Made by a program: the position numbers and the translations under genes. From positions 248,001-312,000 of the forward strand of contig DHQL01000011.1 in the NCBI GenBank assembly GCA_002408085.1: 64,000 nucleotides of DNA. The letters run 5' to 3'. Position 1 is the stretch's first letter; each line of letters begins with the position of its first letter. The notes under the pieces were generated by a model. The model worked only from the letters and a program-made list of their open reading frames with translations. It searched no databases and was not told the origin of the DNA. Origin of the DNA: Spirochaeta sp. UBA5339 (lineage in GTDB: Bacteria > Spirochaetota > Spirochaetia > DSM-2461). Shown in pieces: positions 59,857 through 64,000 of the stretch.

Positions 59857-60723
59857 TTACCTTTCTGTCGGCCCGGTGGAAAGGCCCCGAAATGCCCGGG
59901 GTGAGATTCCCTTAATGGATTTGAACTGATGTGAGAAGTAATTGGGATCATCATAACCTGAAAGTGAGGCAATCTGGGTTATAGTCAGATCTGTATCCTT
60001 CAGGAGTCTGGAGGAAAACTCAACCCGTTTTTCATTAATATAGACCGAAGGTGTTTTTCCGTAGAGGGATCTGAAGAGCCGATGAAAACTTCTTGGGCTC
60101 ATGGCTGATCTTCCTGCCAGTGCTTCGATGGAGCAGTCCTCGGAAACATTGGAATCAATCCTGGAAACGACCTCACGAACCCGCTCTTCTGCAGAAAGGT
60201 TCTGCATTGAAAGCCTGTTATCCCCTTCATAGAGCATTCCCATAAACTGCAGAAAATAGCTGATCGTAAGTATCCCGCTGATCTCGATATCCCGAAACAG
60301 CTCCCGGTCGATTCTGCTGACAATACTCAGCACTTCCCTTGTCTGGTAGCTGCAGAGGGACATCTTTTTATAGCTGCCGGGAGCCAGAAATCTCTTCAAA
60401 GGCTCCGCTTCCGGCGGCAGATAAGAGATCAGCCTGCCAGAATCAAAAATAATATTTACATAGGAAAAGTCATCTACCTCCTCATAGGAGTGGCTCAACC
60501 CCACAGGAAGAAGCAGAACTGAGCCGGCGGCTACCCTGTCCCGGTTGTTCCCTGCACAGTGAACCGCCTCACCCGAATAAACAACTACAATCTCGGTAAA
60601 ATCATGGGAGTGAACAGGATACTCGATGCTGTGATCCATATGGAGAATCTGCAGAGGAAGATGCTCCTTTAGAAAAAACTCTTTGCCCGAGTAATATTCT
60701 GAAGGAGAAACATATTTGATCAT
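59857..60723 (-). CDS. AraC-family regulator with cupin sensor domain (RhaS-like)
   Basis: 288 residues. N-terminal cupin (YPVHSHDFTEIVVVYSGEAVH, about 35-55) and C-terminal double helix-turn-helix (EALAGRSAMSPRSFHRLFRSLYGKTPSVYINEKRVEFSSRLL, then ITQIASLSGYDDPNYFSHQFKSIKGISPRAFR, about 195-285). Typical sugar-responsive activator. Divergent from the small kinase-core protein, with CAGTA-TAG-TACTG at 60726-60738 at its start. Confidence 0.87.
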   Translation of the reverse strand: MIKYVSPSEYYSGKEFFLKEHLPLQILHMDHSIEYPVHSHDFTEIVVVYSGEAVHCAGNNRDRVAAGSVLLLPVGLSHSYEEVDDFSYVNIIFDSGRLISYLPPEAEPLKRFLAPGSYKKMSLCSYQTREVLSIVSRIDRELFRDIEISGILTISYFLQFMGMLYEGDNRLSMQNLSAEERVREVVSRIDSNVSEDCSIEALAGRSAMSPRSFHRLFRSLYGKTPSVYINEKRVEFSSRLLKDTDLTITQIASLSGYDDPNYFSHQFKSIKGISPRAFRGLSTGPTER

Positions 60724-60725
60724 GT

Positions 60726-60738
60726 CAGTATAGTACTG
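60726..60738. promoter_or_regulatory. Palindrome at the AraC/kinase-core divergent gap
   Basis: CAGTA-TAG-TACTG, perfect, 2 bases before the AraC start codon. A wider pair TCTCAAG ... CTTGAGA (60753-60792 region) spans the rest of the gap. Possible operators for the AraC protein. Confidence 0.35.
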
Positions 60739-60807
60739 TTCATTGTCCGTATTCTCAAGGAAATTATTCTATTGCCCCTGTATGCTTGAGAGTATAAGGA
60801 GAAGGAT

Positions 60808-61284
60808 ATGAGAAACAGACTACAGTACAGTTTTGTAGAAGGTGTCTTCAGCTCCCTGATCGCCTACAACAGAGGCTATCCCCTGAAAAACAGTGATGAA
60901 TCACTTGAGGACTCCTATATCGGGATGAGCAGACTTCTGTATTATTCACAGCTGGATAACAGCTATGCCAGGATGGATCATGAACTGAAGTATTCGGAGT
61001 ACTACCTGCAGCTGCTGCAGCTCCGATACCCTGTTCAATACAGGATACTGAAAGACGGGCAGACCAGAAGATGGGCCGTGGAGAGACTCAGGATTCACAA
61101 TGTAATTGAGCAGACCCTGAATGATACAGAAATATCTGAACCTGTTGAGATTATTGTTGATGCTGAAAACTTGTCAGGGAGTAGAAAACTGGTCATAACA
61201 ATCGTTTCAGGTACATTTACAAAATCAGAATTAATCAACGTAAGAAGGATGAAAGAGAATCACTCCAGTTTTTATATGCTGTAA
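60808..61284 (+). CDS. Stand-alone degenerate histidine-kinase core
   Basis: 158 residues, soluble. The segment MSRLLYYSQLDNSYARMDHELKYSEYYLQLLQLRYPVQYRI (about 40-80) matches the LytS/YesM His_kinase domain pattern of L-x-LLRYS ... L-x-E-L-x-Y-x-x-YL-x-x-x-x-x-RF. The histidine box (NPHFLFN in active kinases) is replaced by QYSFVEGVFSSL, and the ATP N-box (LVENAI) by VIEQTL. There is no sensor, HAMP or full ATPase part. It cannot be a normal kinase; it may be a phosphate-free scaffold or anti-kinase. Strong SD AAGGAGAAGG. Not seen elsewhere in my memory. Confidence 0.6.
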   Translation: MRNRLQYSFVEGVFSSLIAYNRGYPLKNSDESLEDSYIGMSRLLYYSQLDNSYARMDHELKYSEYYLQLLQLRYPVQYRILKDGQTRRWAVERLRIHNVIEQTLNDTEISEPVEIIVDAENLSGSRKLVITIVSGTFTKSELINVRRMKENHSSFYML

Positions 61285-61286
61285 AA

Positions 61287-62012
61287 CTATTTCCAGCGGC
61301 AGACACGCCCTTCAAAGAGATCAAGTATCAGAAAAAGTACCAGCCCAGCCAGACTGAGTGAGAGTATCCCCGCATACATATCCGCATAGGCAATCCGGGA
61401 CCAGGCGTCCATAATAAACCAGCCGATTCCCGTCCGGGTGGCAAAGGTTTCAGCAAGAAAGAGAACGGCAATGGCTGTCCCCAGGGTCATCCTCAGGGAG
61501 GAGAATATCCGGGGCATCAGGGCGGGCAGGACGATATGCCTCAGCTCATCCAGTTTCCCTCCCCCTAAGGTGGTCAGAGAGTCAAAGTACTGTCTGCTGA
61601 TTCCTGCAGCCTCATCACGGATATTCAGGTAGAACTGAAAGAATACTATCAGAGCCACAAAGAAGATCTTCGATCCGTCCCCCAATCCCATAAAAAGAAG
61701 AATAATCGGCAGCAGTGCCACCTTGGGTATGGGGAAGAGAAGGTAGACAGCCGGGCTCATCAGACGGTCTGCCAGAGGGTTTCTTCCGGCCAGGATTCCC
61801 AGAATCAGAGCGGGTATAAATGAGAACACAAGGGCTGCCAGAACCCGTACCAGAGAAATGCCCAGATGAGGAGGCAGTACCCCTTCCCGGAACCGGGTCA
61901 CCATTACCACAAAGACCTCAAGAGGCCCCGGCAGGAAGGGTTTATTCAGGGTAAACGAGAGAATCCACCAGATCAGAGTCAGCACTGCCATGGGAGGGAT
62001 CATCTTTTTCAT
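61287..62012 (-). CDS. ABC transporter permease (SsuC/TauC type)
   Basis: 241 residues with about six membrane helices. The EAA loop TLGGGKLDELRHIVLPALMPRIFSSLR (about 148-174) is typical of nitrate/sulfonate/taurine-type permeases. It overlaps the ATPase gene by four bases (ATGA) and has a convergent gene 2 bases from its stop. Substrate unknown; no binding protein is encoded beside it. Confidence 0.85.
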   Translation of the reverse strand: MKKMIPPMAVLTLIWWILSFTLNKPFLPGPLEVFVVMVTRFREGVLPPHLGISLVRVLAALVFSFIPALILGILAGRNPLADRLMSPAVYLLFPIPKVALLPIILLFMGLGDGSKIFFVALIVFFQFYLNIRDEAAGISRQYFDSLTTLGGGKLDELRHIVLPALMPRIFSSLRMTLGTAIAVLFLAETFATRTGIGWFIMDAWSRIAYADMYAGILSLSLAGLVLFLILDLFEGRVCRWK

Positions 62013-62803
62013 GCTCCGCCTCCGGCGACCTGTTCAAACTTCCGTCTCAGACGGACGCAGGTATCGAAGTATTCGGGGCTCAGCCGTCCCCCGGCTCTTC
62101 GGTCTGATGAGCCTGTAAGGTTCTCCAGGCTGCTGATCCTGCCCTTTTCATCCATAATATGAATTCTGTCGCTCAGAAAAACAGCCTCCTCAATGCTGTG
62201 GGTGACCAGTACAATGGTCAGCTCCTCTCCACCGGTTCCGCCGATACTGCAGGAACGGTGCTCCTTCAGGGTCAGGAGGCTGTCCTGCAGACGCTCTCTT
62301 GTCATCGCATCCAGGGCGGAAAAGGGTTCATCCAGAAGCAGAAGATCCGGTTTAAGAACAAGGGCCCGGCCGATGGCCAGTCTCTGCCTCTCTCCCCCGG
62401 ACATATCCCGGGGGTAGGATTTCTCCTTCCCTTCCAGTCCCAGCTCCTTCAGGATTCCCGAGACTCGTACTGCCGTAGCACTCTTCTTCTCACCACGGAT
62501 ATTCAGACCAAGTGTCAGATTCTCCCAGGCTGTTTTCCAGGGAAAGAGACCGTGATTCTGGAGTATAACCCCGGTCTTCTTTCTTCCGGCCACCGGCTGT
62601 TCATCACATATCAGCAGCTCCCCGTTCGTGGGCCGGATCAGGCCGGCCATCAGATAGAGGAGTGTGCTCTTTCCGCAGCCCGAAGGGCCGATCAGGGAGT
62701 GTATCTTCCCCTTCTCCCAGTTCCCTGAAAAGGAGGGAATAACGGGATCGGTTTGAGATGAATCGGACTGGTAGCTGAAGGAGAGGTCCCGGAACTCGAT
62801 CAT
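62009..62803 (-). CDS. ABC transporter ATPase (SsuB/TauB type)
   Basis: 264 residues. Walker A GPSGCGKSTLLYLMAGL (about 39), Q-loop LQNHGLFPWKTAWENL, signature DMSGGERQRLAIGRAL, Walker B LLLLDEPFSALD, and H-loop VTHSIEEAV are intact. A short insertion (HRSCSIGGTGGEEL) lies before the H-loop strand. It drives the permease downstream. Seventy bases separate it from the UbiA gene upstream, so they may share a message. Confidence 0.88.
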   Translation of the reverse strand: MIEFRDLSFSYQSDSSQTDPVIPSFSGNWEKGKIHSLIGPSGCGKSTLLYLMAGLIRPTNGELLICDEQPVAGRKKTGVILQNHGLFPWKTAWENLTLGLNIRGEKKSATAVRVSGILKELGLEGKEKSYPRDMSGGERQRLAIGRALVLKPDLLLLDEPFSALDAMTRERLQDSLLTLKEHRSCSIGGTGGEELTIVLVTHSIEEAVFLSDRIHIMDEKGRISSLENLTGSSDRRAGGRLSPEYFDTCVRLRRKFEQVAGGGA

Positions 62804-62872
62804 CAGATTCTAATCCCCTCCCTGCCGGTCCTGAGACAGGCTCCGGCAGGATTCGCAGCGCAAAGATGGAGA

Positions 62873-63784
62873 TCAGAAGCCATAGAGCCCTCCGGGAAGA
62901 TAGATATCCAGAAGGCAGAAGAGAAGCACCATAGGAGAAAGGATCTGATTCAGATGGTATGCCGCCAGGGGTATCCACTTTACATCCCCTTTCCAGGCCA
63001 GAATATGCTCGGCTGCAAGGATCAGCGCCGCCAGTGCAATACCGGCAGCAAACCATCCGCGCAGGGGGAAAAAATAGAGGTTTACACCAAAGAAAAAGAC
63101 CGCACCCAGATGACTCAGGGCCGCAATGGCCAGAGCCCCTTTCCTGCCGAAACGGGCGGGCACCGAGTGGATGCCGTGGGCCCGGTCGTGCTGGATGTCC
63201 TGCAGGGCGTAGATAATATCGAAACCCGCAATCCAGAGGGCCGCTGCCATGGTCAGGGGGAAGTAGCGTATCTCGAAGCGCCCTGTAAGGGCCAGAAAGC
63301 TCCCCATTACGGCGGCAGAGCATGTGACTCCCAGCCAGAAGTGACAGAGCCAGGTAAAGCGCTTGGTAAAGGAGTAGCCTCCGATCATCACAGCCCCCAC
63401 AGGCACCAGCATCAGGCAGAGGGGATTCAGCATGGCCGCGGCGACAACAAAGAGTACGCCGCAGACTGCCGTAAAGATCCAGAGGTCCTGGACCTTCACC
63501 CGCCCTGTGGGCAGATCACGCCCGGCGGTCCGGGGATTCTCGGCATCTATCTTCCTGTCGATCAGACGGTTCAGGGCGTTGGCCCCATTCCGTGCGGCAA
63601 AGACCGCTACAATAATCCATAGCACTGTACTTAGAGCCGGACGGCCTCCGCTTTCCAGAAGGAAGGCGCAGACAGCCAGAGGCAGGGAGAAGAGGGTGTG
63701 CTCAAGCATGACAGCCCGGCTTATCCCCTGTCCCCTCTTCAGCTCGCGGCCGACAACCGTCCGGATGCCGGATGCCTTAATCAA
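62873..63784 (-). CDS. UbiA-family prenyltransferase (menaquinone-type, MqnP-like)
   Basis: About 303 residues with about nine membrane helices. The prenyl-PP motif NALNRLIDRKIDAENPRT (N-x3-D-x3-D, about 70-87) and the second Asp motif YALQDIQHDRAHGIHSVPARFG (about 193-214) are present. LEHTLFSLPLA near the start fits MqnP-type enzymes, which add a polyprenyl chain to a naphthoate in the futalosine route. TTG at 63784 with AAGGAG 7 bases upstream overlaps the UbiD stop by eight bases; earlier frames are unlikely. Cofactor partner UbiD is next door. Confidence 0.82.
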   Translation of the reverse strand: MIKASGIRTVVGRELKRGQGISRAVMLEHTLFSLPLAVCAFLLESGGRPALSTVLWIIVAVFAARNGANALNRLIDRKIDAENPRTAGRDLPTGRVKVQDLWIFTAVCGVLFVVAAAMLNPLCLMLVPVGAVMIGGYSFTKRFTWLCHFWLGVTCSAAVMGSFLALTGRFEIRYFPLTMAAALWIAGFDIIYALQDIQHDRAHGIHSVPARFGRKGALAIAALSHLGAVFFFGVNLYFFPLRGWFAAGIALAALILAAEHILAWKGDVKWIPLAAYHLNQILSPMVLLFCLLDIYLPGGLYGF

Positions 63785-64000
63785 GTCCCAGCTCCTTCCA
63801 CATCTCATCTACCTTTGCCTTCACATCATCACTCATTACGATGTCCTCGGGCCACTCGCGGTGGTGATCGTCGAGGGCATTCTTGCGGGTGGCGTCGATT
63901 CCCAGTCTGGTTCCGAAACGGGCCCGGGGAGAGGCGTGGTCCAGTGCATCAAGGGGTCCTTTGCTCATAATAAGGTCGCGCTCGGCGTCAATATTGTTGA
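63777..64000 (-). CDS. UbiD-family decarboxylase, C-terminal part (gene runs off the window)
   Basis: Open from the window edge to a TAA stop at 63777-63779 (73 codons visible). AERDLIMSKGPLDALDHASP and RLGIDATRKNALDDHHREWP are the conserved C-terminal part of UbiD-type prenyl-FMN decarboxylases, used in menaquinone or ubiquinone-like pathways. It overlaps the UbiA start. The N-terminal domain and active-site Glu lie outside the window. Confidence 0.83.
   Translation of the reverse strand, partial: NNIDAERDLIMSKGPLDALDHASPRARFGTRLGIDATRKNALDDHHREWPEDIVMSDDVKAKVDEMWKELGLD

Noticed and set aside
1..64000. CRISPR arrays, insertion sequences, prophage, integrons, toxin-antitoxin pairs or defence islands
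   Set aside because: No regularly spaced repeats, transposases, integrases or recognised defence genes were seen on either strand.

Overview
The window looks like ordinary chromosome of a fermentative, anaerobic, chemotactic bacterium. A free-living spirochaete (Spirochaetales) is the most likely source. This is inferred from gene content: a large Fe-S pyruvate:ferredoxin oxidoreductase, a PPi-type PEP carboxykinase candidate, loosely spaced lipoprotein cysteines, a membrane-anchored sugar-binding protein paired with a YesM/LytS kinase, and the general protein style. No rRNA or marker gene proves it. GC content is moderate by eye. There is one tRNA (Cys), and no transposase, phage, integrase or CRISPR array was seen.

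Layout. 1-12 kb: the end of a LysM envelope protein, a divergent NAD-dependent DNA ligase, tRNA-Cys, a chemoreceptor, then a run of small-molecule enzymes (fructosamine-kinase-like, Asp/Glu racemase, a HAD phosphatase that appears to start at ATT, a collapsed HD-hydrolase remnant, an SDR and a GNAT). A divergent TetR / peroxiredoxin-like pair has clear twin operators between its genes. 12-16 kb: a monocistronic 1148-residue protein recognised as PPi-dependent PEP carboxykinase, with a textbook terminator. 16-24 kb: a hypoxanthine-DNA glycosylase operon, an APH-like kinase, a methyltransferase, a GNAT, a MerR regulator with a 19-bp-spacer promoter, a TVP38 membrane protein, a CDP-alcohol phosphotransferase with DUF3795, and a dienelactone hydrolase.

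24-33 kb (all minus strand): a sugar-sensing and uptake locus. A membrane-anchored sugar-binding protein, a YesM-type histidine kinase and an AraC-type response regulator overlap end to start. They are followed by a second (lipoprotein) sugar-binding protein and then a ChvE/MmsB/MmsA-type ABC importer. 34-37 kb: a TetR and GH3 beta-glycosidase operon. 37-39.5 kb: small stress or detoxification-type proteins. 39.5-45 kb: a glycerol-3-phosphate-dehydrogenase-like operon (APH-fold kinase, BON/GlpA/[2Fe-2S] fusion, GlpB-like flavoprotein, DUF1667) divergent from a SorC regulator, with TCACAWWTGTGA palindromes between them.

45-53 kb: GNATs, a sodium:solute symporter with its 35-residue accessory peptide, a tightly overlapping chain of small genes, and a KamA-family radical SAM / Nudix pair. 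53-59 kb: serine acetyltransferase, a glycosyltransferase and pyruvate:ferredoxin oxidoreductase (nifJ). 59-64 kb: an AraC regulator divergent from a stand-alone degenerate histidine-kinase core, an ABC permease/ATPase pair without a binding protein, and a UbiA/UbiD pair (menaquinone-type) running off the end.

I did not find a clear new defence or mobile system. The most interesting items are the degenerate kinase-core protein, the glycerol-like operon in which an APH-fold kinase stands where a glycerol kinase might be expected, the XylFII/LytS-like three-component sensor, the ATT start, the internally deleted HD gene, and the ligase that seems to lack a motif lysine.
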